Notes: a model not told the origin generated them from the sequence alone. A stretch of 64,000 nt of DNA from Eumeta japonica (GCA_005406025.1 BGZK01000083.1:682001-746000); one strand, 5' to 3'. Counted from the first letter of the stretch, positions 24,501 to 36,520 are shown. Numbers and translations are program-made.

Positions 24501-24589
24501 ATTTCCACTCACAAATGAAATGTGATACCAGCGTCTTTTCTATTCTTACAGGAATTACTTTTACATAATTTTACAGCACAAACCGGCAT
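21529..24589 (-). pseudogene. P-element/THAP9-like transposase, three-exon fossil
   Basis: Exon 1 (24589-24513) begins MPVCAVKLCKSNSC and ends GITFH, then a perfect GTGAGT donor. Exon 2 starts at 23770 after TTTGTCAG and completes the THAP zinc domain with LFPADSVIVERWTDAIRSS, then NVVLCS*HIDNDDLCSTKRG; the C2CH cysteines and histidine are visible despite a stop. Exon 3 starts near 23323 after TTTCATTTCAG and carries a coiled-coil-like stretch, NDEPGFTEEAFQLLKLNA, NIWDGKRNYEYVDMG, LDGYSSNVSVMQSLGCRMF, CHMLKLIRNHFEDRGIFF, WDYSVRLNDLQDKENLHLAN and, at the C-terminus, NPNAKQFKGGYRKLIHH. All are P/THAP9 landmarks. A one-base shift lies at about 22370, with several stops. The usual acidic residue before AIRRQ is lost. 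Terminal repeats are not proven. Confidence 0.85.
24040..24320. other. GC-rich insert-like segment inside intron 1 of the P-like fossil
   Basis: CpG-rich sequence with 'attacgcatgcgcagtaacg' (an NRF-1-like core, 24114-24124) sits in the 742-bp intron 1 (23771-24512). It has no open frame matching THAP transposases. It could be an element promoter or enhancer, or a separate insertion. Confidence 0.35.
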
Positions 24590-26319
24590 TTTGAAAGAAA
24601 AAAATAACAACTCTTTCTCCGACAACTTCCGAAACGTGACTGACAGCCGATTTGTCAGAGCATGCCTGTGTAGGCTTCGTCCACCGCATTCCATCCAGTC
24701 AAGGAGCGCCGGCGCCGACCAATGATAAATCTATGGACAAGACATGAAAGTTTAAAGGGTTTCCAATTAATAGTTTTTTTAGCTGTGATTTATAAAAATT
24801 TTGGTGTTTGTTAGTTACTGGAAAACCAGTAACATAGCAAACCATCAGTTTAATCTCTGTCTGCCTGGAACTTTTTTTCAGAAATTTTTCATACTGAGTG
24901 AAGTACACCTTAATGTAAGTTACAGACACTTAGAAGACACTTGTGTATTAAACAAAACTTTATTCACCTGTCTTTAATAATGTGAAGTCATATGATGTGT
25001 GGTGTATACGCCGCAATTCCTTCGCAGTAGGAAATTTCTCGAATGGAAGGTCAGCAGCAATGTTTCGCTCCACGCCCGACGCGTGCATTGTCTTACGATC
25101 ATGCACTTACCGCGTGTTCGTATGATCAGTAAGAGATGCGCGTACGAGCCGCCCTCTGCCTAGTAGCTAGCGGCCGGCCGTCGTCTACCCGAAAGACCAG
25201 GACAATATCTCAAACTTTTTTTAATTAAAACTAATATATCTAATTCTATGTTCTAAGCAGTGGTAAATAACAGTATATAATTTGGATAACATATCAGCGT
25301 GTTTATTTCCCAAAACTTCCGGATAAAACTCCATAGATATTTGTAAATTGATGTCGTATTTATTTTTAAAACTATATCAAGTACGGTTCGGAATGTTACA
25401 ACATAAAATTTGGCTGGTTTTTAAAGTAATGATTATTCACTCAAATAGTGACCGTTTTTCGACTCCTACAAAAATATTTACTGTGCTAAATTTATATTTC
25501 TGGTAAAATAAGATGGACTGATATTGTTAATATAAGCTGAAGTAAGTATACAGGACATGAAATGCTACAACAGAGCCTAGTGTTGAATCTAATTAACTAT
25601 CATAGCCATGGGATACATTTATTTACAGAACTAAAAACAATTTATTTGCATACGTAAATACCGTTTCTAAGTTGGAGCTAGTTAATTATATTCTTTAAGG
25701 CTTCAATAGTGTTTGTTTGTTATCGCAATATCACATTATCACAATATTTGTACTTTCGAAATCATTAACTTACACTTTATCGTACGGTTATGCAAATTAC
25801 ATAGTTCTACTTTCTATGAAACCGGTACGAGACGTATCTTCATTAATATCAACCAAACAGCCAATATCGGGTAAGGTAAAATTAAATAAAAAAACATGAA
25901 AACTCAGAATAAGGCAGTCATAAAACATGCAGTAAACGATATAATAAAAACGCCTTAATTCGCCTTTGTATTTTTATATCAGTAATAGCTAAGTTGACGG
26001 CTTATTATAATTCAAAGACGGCTCAAAAGATTTAGAGCAAATTATAAAATTGTCTCCTGTCCTAAACTTTTACATACATAGACCACTGCAGTTCTCGTTT
26101 CATTTGTGTATATAGAAAATGAAAACTCCTCACTACCTCGTATACAACGACTTAAAATATATTACTAGCAATAAAACTGATTATTGAATATTTTCTTTGT
26201 TATAAAAAAAAATATATTTTATATGACAAATGAAGCGTGATTCAGTTTAACATATATTCTTGCAACTGTATATTAGTGAATACTTATAAAAAATTAATGA
26301 TATTTAAATGATATTTTAA
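24590..26319. other. Non-coding stretch with a hairpin and a GC patch
   Basis: A hairpin with arms GTTACTGG/CCAGTAAC lies at 24814-24833, with imperfect pairing extending outward. A CpG-rich patch at 25010-25200 ('gcggccggccgtcgtctacc') has no open frame. The remainder is AT-rich. Confidence 0.4.
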
Positions 26320-27250
26320 TTAATTCGAATATAAACAAGATATTCTGCTTAAAAAGACAATATCGATTATTGCAAGCTACATCAAAATCAGTGGGTTCGT
26401 TCAAGAGATATCTCTTTCTTAAAGGAAAATAAAAAACGTTTTTAAATAAGAAGTCAAATTTTGTATTGTTTATTATTTGGTAGTCAGTCATCTTTTTTTT
26501 TGTTTAAAAAACTGCGTCAGATGTTGTAAAGAAGATCAAAATCGAATGAGCGTTCGAAGGATATTGTAAGTGAAAATTAAAAATACGTTTTTATTTTAAT
26601 ATACATAGATTTTTGAACTCAAAGAGCTTAGAACGTATTAACAATTATATTTTTGAACGCAGAGAGCTTGAAAAAGCAGTAAAATCGTTGTTTGGAGCAT
26701 AATGAGTTCAATAATTTACTGCTCCTTTATTTTTGAATGCGTTGAGCTTGAAATTAATGAGAACTTTCAGGGATGGTCTACAGAGACAACAATTTTTCAA
26801 ATTTTTGAGCTTGAAAATATTAAAAATTCATAGATAATATTTATATACATTGATAAATATCATAGCGGGAAGTTTTAGAGATGGCCTGCAAAATCAACCG
26901 CTTTTCAGATTTTTTAACAAAAATAAAGAAAAAATGGAAATTCAACCATTCTTTCAGATGCTTTTTAAAATTTTTGAAAATTTTTTTCATTCGTATCTCT
27001 CGATTAAGTTAGACGATTTAATAGCCTTTAGGTAAGTGACAAAATTTTTAGGAGATTGAAGCTGATTATATTTTGGTAATAATCGTTTTAAAATTTTTAA
27101 AGCTATTAAAAACAGTGCTTTCAGGAAAAATTCCCAGGCCTTCAAAACATAGAATTCCGATGATAACTCGATTTTTCAAAATCTGTATAAGAACAATACA
27201 GTTTCAAATATTTTTGATACATTATAGAAAAAAAAACCAAAATGAGAGTA
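26320..27250 (+). repeat. 'agagcttgaaaa' dispersed repeat family, copy 1
   Basis: Shares ordered blocks with copies at 40848-42000 and 46340-47035: 'gttcgttcaagagatatctc', several 'tttttgaac...agagcttgaaaa' units, 'aataatttactgct', and 'atcatagcgggaagttttag' followed by 'gatggcctgca'. The internal short unit recurs at irregular spacing. No coding potential. All three copies are on the same strand. Confidence 0.65.
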
Positions 27251-27359
27251 TTGCCTATGTATGTGTGCGTGAACAACAGTACAACTGCGTTAATTTCCTT
27301 TCCTACGTAAAAGATATCAACTAGCCGTTGTTTTATTGGAACAATCTACCGCCCACTTC

Positions 27360-27600
27360 ATATTCGAACCAAAAACACCGCCCTGGGCCTTGATGGCATT
27401 CAAGTTCTGGCACTTACACCCTTGAGCCGATGGTGTTAAATGCTGAGACGGTTCTTCAAGACGTGTCTTAAGGAGGGCAATTCCCGTGGCAAATATAAAA
27501 GATAGGACGATTGGTTTCGCTTCGAAAGGTGAGGAGTCTCTTTGACTCTATCACGACCTACCTACAAACTATCTTAAATATTTTTCAAGCCACAAGCCTA
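27360..27600 (+). pseudogene. R1/TRAS-like reverse transcriptase scrap
   Basis: The plus strand reads KNTALGLDGIQVLAL, then FFKTCLKEGNSRGKYK. This is the N-terminal RT block 'R..GPDG.P......CL.EG.FP..WK' typical of R1-clade and related elements. After a shift, LYHDLPTNYLK may be the weak remains of 'YRPI'. It carries stops and is truncated on both sides. Confidence 0.6.
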
Positions 27601-29746
27601 AGTTTTTCGTTTAGTTCAAGACAGGATATTATATCCGTAACTGTTATAATTTTTTTTTAGCAATAAGAGAGGTCACTGTTTTACTTATTATTCTGATTTA
27701 AAAAGGGGTCCACAGAAATCTTCATCGTTGTTAATATTCGAGAAGAATTTTTTTTTTCAAATTGATGTGTCTGATGGAAGAAATAGTGACACCCAATTGA
27801 TTGTAAAATCGAATTTAGTAGAATATTTAATTTATATTTAAACATATAATTTAAATGTAGGCAGCTGCATATTATTCTTCTACGAAATGAAAATAAAACT
27901 TACGTCAAACTGTAAATAATCAAAATGACGTGTCTGTAATGAAAATGGCAAAAACACGTAATTATTATGAAAAATGAAACAAACAAGAAGATACTGTTGC
28001 TATTTATTTATAGCTGTGTTGTAGAAACAAAATTATTTATCATCAATAATAATATATAACTACAATATTTTTTTATTATTTCACGTGCATATAAATATTA
28101 CAGTAAACCCGAAAAGTTGCGGACGTTAGACGGCGCTAAATGTCGTACCTATTGTGAATACAACAAAGGGCAGTAGTAAATTATTCTTTTTTTATTGATA
28201 TTTATATAAGAATATATTTTTTATTAGACGCCATAAAACCGTTGTAGATGGATACCTACTATACTTAAAAGTATGGAATATACGACACATTTGAAGAACT
28301 TGTTTGTTCCATATACCGATATGGAACAAACACGATTTTATTATCATCCGCAACTATGTTTAAAAATGGCCCATTTGAGCTAACTGTTCGGTATCACGAC
28401 CGCACTCATAGAAAATTGTCGAAGTTCCAAAGGTTTTAAATACAATGTTGATATTTGTTGTAATAATCCCTACTATTCACATCAATAACATAAATGAAAA
28501 AATGAGCTTATCTACATCTTCGCCACTTCTTCATAGTTTTTTAAGGGAAAAGAACACAAAGTTATTTAATTCAAGTTATGATTGACATTATTATAGTGGT
28601 CGATGTTGTTGTTATTGTCACAAACATTTTTATGTAGCGACTTTCTTAAATTGTAAATATAATATTTTACGTACAATTGAGTTATACCGAGTTTATTAGT
28701 ACTGTGCCGTCGCCGCGGAGCTTATGGTCCCCAAATTTACAAGTTTAAATAAAGGCTGTAAAGAAAGTAGCTACTATAGGTACGGTATTATTAAATTTAA
28801 AGTAAAAAGGTTTCTAAAAGCTGGCAGAAGTATCAGACGGAGCCCAATAGGGATGCGTTTAATTCCTTCGGGTATCGAGCACTTTTAGGTTTCAATTCGT
28901 TTTATGGCTGAGCACACAGCGACCTCTGGGCGAGGACTGGGCAAATTCTTTCAGAGACTTGTTTTAGGTCGTTATTGCTTCTCAATTTTGTCAGCGAAAA
29001 CTGTTAAAAAGGTAACCAATATTAAAGAAGACTTAAGTATTTAGGTTTCTCGGTGTTACAAATTGACATTTCAATGAGAATCATAACTAAAAATGTCGTA
29101 CATTGCATTTTCTATTCAACATTTATCCGCAGTTTAGCTCAGGATATGTATCTGGCCACAAATCACAACTAGAATCAATATTGCATCTAGGTCTTATGTG
29201 CATAATATGCCATCCTTAAGTATAAACAAGGTCATGAATAATTGATCTTTGACGAACACATAGAAATAGCTGATAATTTCGAAATAATGCAACCAATCAA
29301 ATTTCGGGGATTGCATAAGAAAACCCGTTAGCATATCCGGTGTAAGCGAAATGGGTGACTTTTTGAATTCATTTCCGCCTATCAAATTACTACACATACT
29401 TTTTTATGAGCTCTAACATCACAAATTGATCGTTGTGTCTTTTTTATTAGTTATATTCTTTTATTTGCACTTTTTTATTACTGTAAGGGAAATTATTACA
29501 ATTTTACAGCATTTTCAAGATTTCTCTCAGTCAAATAGATTTCTGAAGTTATTTCAGGTTCTTATGTGTAAAAAAATGCGTTAATTTGGCTATCATATTA
29601 TTCTCGATAAGCTTTATGATATTTTTTTTTATATATTCGTGCCGACCTTCTTAACTCACGAAAAACTTAGAATCTATTCTCAAACAACTTTACTGTAAAA
29701 CTGTAACTAAAAGCCTATTTCCACCATCTTATTTTAAACGGATCCT
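27601..29746. other. AT-rich stretch with a GC-elevated patch
   Basis: Composition rises at about 28840-28990 ('cacagcgacctctgggcgag'), with no coding signature. A separate hairpin lies at 28301-28332. Otherwise nothing recognised. Confidence 0.4.
28301..28332. repeat. Perfect hairpin, 14-bp arms
   Basis: Arms TGTTTGTTCCATAT and ATATGGAACAAACA around the loop ACCG. Short and isolated. Confidence 0.8.
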
Positions 29747-29872
29747 CAACAAAAAGTCACTTTTAAAATTAATTTCGTGTTGTATGTCCTTCTTTTAACG
29801 GGTTTTAGCCCGAACAATCTTCAAAAGGAGGACGTGAAACACAAATTTTATTTTAAAAGTGACTTTTTGTTG
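29747..29872. repeat. Inverted repeat with ~50-bp arms
   Basis: The outer 20 bases (CAACAAAAAGTCACTTTTAA and its complement at 29853-29872) pair perfectly and pairing continues with mismatches for about 50 bases per arm. The centre holds a smaller stem (CGGG...CCCG). It resembles a small foldback or MITE core, but target duplications are not evident. Confidence 0.65.
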
Positions 29873-30069
29873 AAAGTTCGTTTACAAGAAGATTGTGCAA
29901 GAGGTTCTGAGTCTTTAATATTTTACATTGCCAAAGACGGAAGGAGTTCTTATTACGAACTTTGACGACACATATCAGTGGTCTCCTATACAACCTATGT
30001 AAAACCTTTTTTTTGCAAGCATATTATTGTAGCCTGACCGATTCTTATTTTATATGCTTTTTGATTTTT

Positions 30070-30725
30070 AGGGTTCCGAGCTGAAACTGGATAAACGGAA
30101 CCCTTATGGTTTCGTCATGCCCGTCCCTCCGTCCGACCGTATGTCATAGGCATTTTATTAAAAACTATAAGACGAATTGATGAAGTTTATAGTGTAGGTG
30201 TCTTGTACGAGCCACTATTTAGTTTAGTAATTTAATAAAATATTTCTATACATGTAACAGAAACTAAAAAAAAATTCAGCAAAACATTAAGGAGTGGCAC
30301 ATACTTTGACAGTTCCTTTGAAAACGCTTTAAGGTTTCTAAACAATTTCTCTGATGTAGTGAGTAATTTCGGAAACGATCGCTCCGAAAGTTGCAGAAAT
30401 TATGTCCCCCCTCTATTTTTTAAACACATCTCCAATAAATACGAAAAAAATAACGAAAGTAACGGTTAATAAATACTTGCAACGAAAATAATGGTCGTAT
30501 ACACTGTTTTTGAGGTATTGACGAAAAACTGTACTTGTCAACAAAAGGATTTACGTGCCATGAAGAACGACCTTTGGCTGATGCACTTTCTTTTGCACTA
30601 GTTTAATAACAATAGTCGACATACCTACTTATTTTTCCTAGTTATAGGCGACCAAAAGTACTTATAACTATTTTGTGCGAGAAAATGGAAAAAGCGTAAC
30701 CGCACTTTTTTCATCTGTGGTCATT
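30070..30725 (-). repeat. 'gggttccgta' dispersed family, copy A
   Basis: Its left edge reads 'tagggttccgagctgaaact', then 'gtccctccgtccgaccgtat'. Its right part contains 'ggtcgcctataactaggaaa' in reverse complement. Both match the copy at 50462-51675 in the opposite orientation, in the same order. The family is abundant in Lepidoptera and encodes nothing. The far end appears truncated at about 30725. Confidence 0.72.
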
Positions 30726-32017
30726 TCTATGTAATTGCTTAATATTCTTATGTTACTTGTATATTACATATATTTTTAATTTTTATTATATGTATTTATA
30801 TCATATGTTTCTTTTTCAATCCTCTCCATAAGAAAAAAGGTGGATCGGATACATTTTTCTCTATGGCCGGTCGTAACGGATAAAAATTAAATAAATTGTC
30901 ATAAAGGAAAAAAACAAGAAAAAAGCGTGTAGCGGCTTGTAAGTCTATATGCTTTTTGTGCGTATATTTAGGTGAGTGCTATGAATATTTTCCATCCTTT
31001 TCCATCCTTATTTATAATTATGTTTGCGATATTGTATCCACGAAATCCAGAATATCCTATGTAGGAACGCGGAACTGGTGCCGTAGCGGATTTCAAAGAA
31101 ACCAAAAGAAAATACAGGCCTCAGACTTAACAGTAATAATGGCTACGGAACTCTATAATGAGCATGGTTCGACATGCACTTGACCAGTTTTTTTTTTGTT
31201 ATAACACTGGCGTGAATAATATCGTCATGTAATATAAATATTATTTTTAATATCACGTAAGGAACGAGTTTGAGAGATTTCCTTATTTTTCTTTATTCTG
31301 GTTTTTTGTTTCAATATCAGTGGTAAATAAACAAGTGGTAAGTGGATAAGTTATAAATTAATATGTGGTGAATAAATAGATTTCAAAATTAACTTTACAT
31401 TTAATGGAAAATTATATCTTTCCTTTCTTTCTCAAAATGATTCCATTCTAGGCGTAGTCGATGATATTAAGCTACAATGTCATTAATAATCTATAATAAA
31501 AAATGATAAAAAAAATATTTTTTATGTATTATTTTTAGGGCAAAATCGATATCGTAGCTGCGCATGATCAAACAACCGTAACTAATATTGATTTTATTGG
31601 TCATTATTTGAAATTTAACTCTTATAAACGATTCGTTCTGGAAAAGAGAATAATCGAAATAATAAATCTAAGCACTTACAGAAAATGTATTTAAATTTTC
31701 GCGGCAGACGGTTTTTCATTAAAATTGAAGCTGAAACAGTTTGCCTTGTTTTCTAGCGCGGAAAGCGTTTTCCGCGCATAGATGTTTTTTCGTGCGTAAA
31801 TTTTTCAGTTTTTCATATTCGCGCAGAGATACAAGTTCTCTTTGCGTCATATTTCGTAAAAAAATGTAATACAATATGTATGTGTTCACTTTATTCATGT
31901 CGGATATTTTCCGGATGTTACAGCTGTTGTGGATGGTTCAGATGTTAATGACAGCGGTTAAGGAAAAGGTAATTTATAACCGTTTATTTTAAAGATAAAT
32001 GTTGTGAAACATATCAT
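30726..32017. other. Mostly non-coding; repeat terminus and hairpin
   Basis: At 31160-31197 the run 'gacatgcacttgaccagttt' plus a T tract is the terminal motif of the 'gggttccgta' family ('gcacttggccggtttttt'). A hairpin with arms GCGCGGAAA/TTTCCGCGC lies at 31756-31777. The 75-codon frame at 30956-31183 is not recognised. Confidence 0.4.
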
Positions 32018-32600
32018 TACTAGCAACCCGCTCCGGCTTTGCATTGGTAGCACTCATTATTTATAGCCAGATGACTTCTGGTGCTTAGATGGGGACGCCA
32101 TGAAAAAATTGTCTTCCTACCCCCAAGAAAAAAAAGTATTAATTGGTTGGAACAATATGACAAAAAATTACCAAAAACTAAAAAAAAAGTATGTTATCCC
32201 GATTGTCACTAAACTTTTTTAATTGTGAATGATCAAAATATAAGAAAAGTAGGAATCGAAGTCATTCTTATTGCGGTTACATTTTAAACTTATTATTAGT
32301 GATTACTGAACTTACTTACCGATTACCAACAATGGTTACTATTTGTTGAATTTAAAGCTACATCTTAGTCACTAATCCCGTCACAAACACTATTTGCTAT
32401 TATTGATGTTATAAACTTACGGTATAGTAGTTGGTGTGCTACAGCGCCATCTGGTGAAGAATCGTAACCAAATCATAACACTAACAAATTATCCACAACA
32501 CAAATACATAAACATGCCAAATTTCATAATAATCAACTGATTATCTCAACTTCTATACCGTTCAACTGAGCGGTATAAAAGTTGATAAGGTGCAACGCCC
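32018..32600 (+). repeat. Lepidopteran 'ctagcaacccgctccggc' repeat
   Basis: It begins 'tactagcaacccgctccggc' and 'tttgcattgg', the familiar head of a moth repeat family ('gcccgctccggcttcgc'). Near its right side 'aacttctataccg' and 'cggtataaaagtt' form an imperfect hairpin (about 32548-32587). The right limit is approximate. Confidence 0.5.
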
Positions 32601-32650
32601 TCTCATGTCAAATGAAATAAAAGGGAATAGCACAATAAAATTCTCCATAT

Positions 32651-32719
32651 ATAATACACACACACACATACACACGCACACACGCATACATGCATACACG
32701 CACACACGCAAACACAGGA
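32651..32719. repeat. (CA)n-rich microsatellite, interrupted
   Basis: Roughly 70 bp of CA repeats mixed with CGCA and TACA variants. Confidence 0.9.
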
Positions 32720-32744
32720 GGTTCACCGTTCCAATTTGATTGAT

Positions 32745-33190
32745 CTAATTGTTTTCAAAATCCATTTCTGGTATTGAGGTCTATGAGAAATTGTGGAGCA
32801 TTCTCAAATATTGCCGGTGGTATAGATAGCGGTTTTGTTTTAGGCTATAAATGAAACATTTAAAAAGCATCATTTATTGAAGTGGCACTGCTTGAGAAGA
32901 CCACAGACGGCCACCGAAACTCATCAGCCATAATTTCGTCAATTGTAGAACGATTTCGAAAACATTTTTTTTTCTATTTGAAAGCGTATACTTCCAAGGC
33001 TGTCCCATAGTCACCAAATCAGTATCTGATGATGGTATACCAGCGAAATCGAGGGATACCCTCAAATATTACAGGCACGTATAGTATGCTTGAGCTCTGT
33101 TTTGTTTTAGTATTTCAAGTTTTTGCGTCTGATAGTTTTAATCTCACGCCGCTGAGCTGATGATGGGAGCCACAGAACTCCTTAACGGTA
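32745..33190 (+). repeat. 'aaccgacttc' family, internal copy
   Basis: Shares 'gaccacagacggccaccgaa' with 60074-60100, and 'gcgaaatcgagggataccct' plus 'aggcacgtata' with 60920-60970. The well-known head is missing here. It is non-coding; the open frame on the minus strand (32874-33065) is a by-product. Confidence 0.6.
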
Positions 33191-33659
33191 AGTAGTTAGG
33201 GGATAATACTGAGAATCATCGTCAGAAATTACTATCCAATAGCAGTAAAACCTTATATATTCAGAATCAAAATTAATTATTCACTAATCTACCCACATAT
33301 TCCCATTCATTTATATATACGTGACAATCTTAGAAGATACAAATCGGAATTCTTCACCGATAGCAGTAAAAAGAGGATAATTAAATTTAACGTGGGAATA
33401 ATTAAATGTAATCAGTATAAATTGTAGAACTTTTATATTACAAATAACAATGATAATTTATACAGTATATATAAGAATAAGCTTGTAGTTGTACTCCAAC
33501 TAAGATTGTAAAGACCCTAGAATGAGTACGTAAGTAATAGAGATGCGTGATCAATTTTATTAATCATAGCTTAAACCACAAGCAAAATAACTAAATAAAT
33601 TATAAGATTATGATTACTCGATAACTAAAAATCCTGAAATAAAATAATTAACAATAAAA
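33191..33659. other. AT-rich non-coding stretch
   Basis: Nothing recognised. Confidence 0.45.
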
Positions 33660-33945
33660 TAAAATCTGCTTTCGAAAACATATTTGAATATTTTTTTAAA
33701 CAGACTTCAAAAACAACTAAATAGTTGTTTTCGGAGTTAGTTTCAGCTAAAGTAGTGTAATAGTACATATAATCTATAAACATGAATATGAAACGTTAAA
33801 TATTGAGTCAAAAAGGAGATCTTCTGACGAGACATAGCTGTGTTTGATTTAACTTTAGCTAGAACGGACTTTAAAAACAAGTAATTAGTTGTTTTTGAAG
33901 TCTGCTTAAAAAAATATTTAAAAAAAATTTAAAGGCGGTTTTATG
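33660..33945. mobile_element. MITE-like inverted-repeat element
   Basis: The left arm 'cagacttcaaaaacaactaa' (from 33702) and the right arm, reverse-complemented 'cagacttcaaaaacaactaa' (ending at 33905), are the outer parts of facing repeats about 70 bp long that continue to 'tagctaaagt'. An additional short inversion lies within each arm (caactaaatagttg). No coding capacity and no clear target duplication. The outer word resembles the moth 'aaccgacttcaaaaa' families. Confidence 0.6.
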
Positions 33946-33994
33946 TATTTTTGAATTTATTTTATTATATACATGTAAATGAGCATAGTATTAA

Positions 33995-34180
33995 TAAAAC
34001 TCACCAATAGCACGTCGGGCCACGATCATTGTGGGGCTCCGAAGCCGTTATTACAAACAAATGCATTACAGATGAAAAAACTTCGTTGTTACACATTTTC
34101 CATGTTTCCCGCACAAAATAGTTATAAGCACTTTAGTCGCCTTTAATTAGAACTAGACATTTAAAAAGCAGATCATTTTC
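33995..34180 (+). repeat. 'gggttccgta' family, copy C (5' fragment)
   Basis: 'cacgtcgggccacgatcatt', then 'gctccgaagccgttattac' and 'tgtttcccgcacaaaatag' match the start of the copy at 50462-51675 in order. Truncated where the G-rich MITE begins. Confidence 0.7.
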
Positions 34181-34186
34181 GTTTTA

Positions 34187-34645
34187 GGATTAGGGGTCTT
34201 ATAATATTACGTCACGCACTAGGGGGGGTAGGGGTTTGGACAGAACGTTACTAACTGTGACATGGGGGGTCGGGGGCTTCTTAAGTGTCTCATCACACTC
34301 CAAAGTCATAAATTAAAAAAAAAACCTTTTTCATAGTATATTTATCGACGCGAGGTTAGTAGTGTTTGATATTTATTTAATATGTATTATTATAAGTATT
34401 ATTTAATAATAATTGTTGCAATAAAATAAATAATAAACTATTTAAATAACAACTATGAATTTTTAGTAAATTGTATTCTACAGCTGACATATAGACTCAA
34501 AAAAAGGAGGGGGGCAATTGTGTGGTGTGACCATAATATTTGTAGGGGGGGTTGATGTGCATGTGACCAAGTGTGACAGGGGGGCCGAGGGATTAAAATA
34601 TTGTGATAAAAGTTGTGACGTAATATGTGGACAACCTCTTATGAC
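34187..34645. mobile_element. G-rich 'tgacgtaa' MITE, copy 1
   Basis: Inverted ends: left 'ggggtcttataatattacgt', right (reverse complement) 'gaggttgtccacatattacg'. Each is followed inward by runs of G such as 'cactagggggggtagggg' and by repeated 'tgtgac' words. A second copy lies at 60289-60700. Such elements with 'ataaattacgtcac' ends are widespread in insects. The superfamily is unknown to me. Confidence 0.68.
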
Positions 34646-35869
34646 CCATATCAACATACCAAAAAGATCACCTTACGATTAATTATTTAGAAATATAAGA
34701 ATATCAATCAAGCCACTAATTCGACCAAATGACTGTAAGCGAGTAACGACAGTAAACCTTTGTGATTTCATACTTCTTGCGGGAATCTATGCCAGTTCAT
34801 CGGTACATTATAAAGAGTATATTTTAATAGTAAATAGAGAAATAAAACAAACAGATGACAGTTGGAAGATCTCCGAGGCTGCACCTTCGTATCGCAGCGC
34901 GTCACGCTCGACATCGTCTGGAGACAGTCGACAGCTCAATTACGTTAACTTAATATGATATCGACTCAGAATCGAATCGGCTTCAATCGAATTTTCATTT
35001 GTATGCTGTACGGTTGCAACGAAGTACAAACGACATCTTTTTCGTAAATGTGTTAAGACGACTATAATGCTATTGTGGTACCCTACTGAACGATTAGTTG
35101 AACTGACTTTCTATAAAATATGAGTTGCGAACTCGATTTGGGCACAATGCGACAATACATACAAAGAAACGATAAGCAATATATGTGGACAAAGTTTAAT
35201 CCATATAGTAACTTAATATGACGAATAGAAAATTTTAGTGGTAGGCTTCTTGATTTTTCTCAGAAAATCAAAACATGTGAAAATAATCTATAGTGTTCCG
35301 ATTCACTTTGTCAGTTGCCGTCACACGATTTAATAATTTTTTATAGCAGAGAAGTAATATCAAACATCTCTTTTTTAAAACAGGGATTTGCATTTTATAT
35401 GCAAATGGATCAATTTAAGCCTCCAAATTTTCTATATTGATCAATCCATACAAACAATTCATAATGCTTGTTGCATTTTTCGAAATTAATCGTAGTTTTT
35501 ATTTTCAAAATAAAAAATTGTATTGTCGCATATTGCCTTTAAAAATAAGCAAACAGTATGGTATTTTAGTATGTAATCGCAGTTTGCGCGGGTTGCAAGG
35601 CGTTACGCTACGTCGCGTTAATAGTGTTTTTTTTTATCCTCAATGTGGCTTGGTGGCTACGACCCATACTCATCTATCGCATTTTGTAGTATCAGAGCCA
35701 GTCTTATAAAATTTATTCATATCTATCAGTCCGTGGGATGGTAGGGTTATTTTATTTACTATTTCATCTTTATTTATTTCTTAATGTTATTTAATTTTTC
35801 TTTTTCGTTTAGTCTTACACCTTAAACTTAAACTTACACCTATGTTACACGTTATTAATTATATTTATG
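34646..35869. other. Non-coding, with GC-elevated patch
   Basis: Around 34860-35060 the composition is balanced with many CpGs ('tcgcagcgcgtcacgctcga'), and no frame is convincing. It is a further candidate regulatory island. The 90-codon frame at 35437-35709 has no domain I know. Confidence 0.35.
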
Positions 35870-36520
35870 TTAATTTTACAGCAGCACATCTTGGATTTTT
35901 TCGGAGTCACAGGCGCAGTACGGCGAGTTCCGCAGGTTGAACTTAAACAGGTATTGCGCGAACCTGGCCCGTTAGGGCTTGCGCCATTTGGAACGTCATT
36001 TCAAATTGTAGGAGGAACCTGTACGCTTGTTCCACCAAGGGAAAGAAGCATTTTCAAGTTACCACTGAGTTCCCGTCCTGTGCGGCCGTCTCATCCGAAC
36101 ATTCCACGATTTTTATGTGATTTTTGTGCCGTGCCTTACGTTTTCGCAATCAAAGATGTACCTTGGTCCCTCCCGTTCTCGCACGGGCGAATGTCCATTT
36201 AAGCCCGGCGCCATCTTGAATTCTGTCAACTGGTAGTACCTCTTGTTTTTTCTCGTGGATGATGTCGTTGCCGAGGTTCCGCCCCCAAACGGTCACCGGG
36301 ACCTGATGGTCTACCGAGGGGCTTGAGGAGTGACGATGTTCGGAATTATGAACCGGAGCCCTAAGGTCTTGGGCCTCTGGGGCCGAGTTTTGGTCCTGAT
36401 CATCCGGTTTAGGGCATCGCGAGGAGGCGCCAGCGAGACAAGGACCAGTCCTAGCGACAAGGCGCTGCCATCATCGTGCTCACCGCGTCAATGCATGTCA
36501 GGAGCTTTATTTGCTTAATT
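35870..36520 (-). pseudogene. GC-rich non-LTR retrotransposon remnant (R1-like tail)
   Basis: Near 35880-35970 the minus strand reads ARFAQYLFKFNLRNSPYCAC, then DSEKIQDVL. This is the conserved Cys-containing block 'LTGHG.F..YL.RF.....SP.C.CG' found after the RT domain in R1-type and related elements. Upstream KCFFPLVEQAY fits the same region. The portion at 36200-36480 holds a GC-rich open frame of about 108 codons (after a TGA) with VPVTVWGRNLGNDII, which I cannot place. Stops and shifts indicate decay. Confidence 0.5.

Noticed and set aside
33195..33205. GTAAGT donor at 'cttaacggtaagt' as the end of a plus-strand exon
   Set aside because: It lies in the tail of an 'aaccgacttc'-family repeat, where such a word is part of the consensus.
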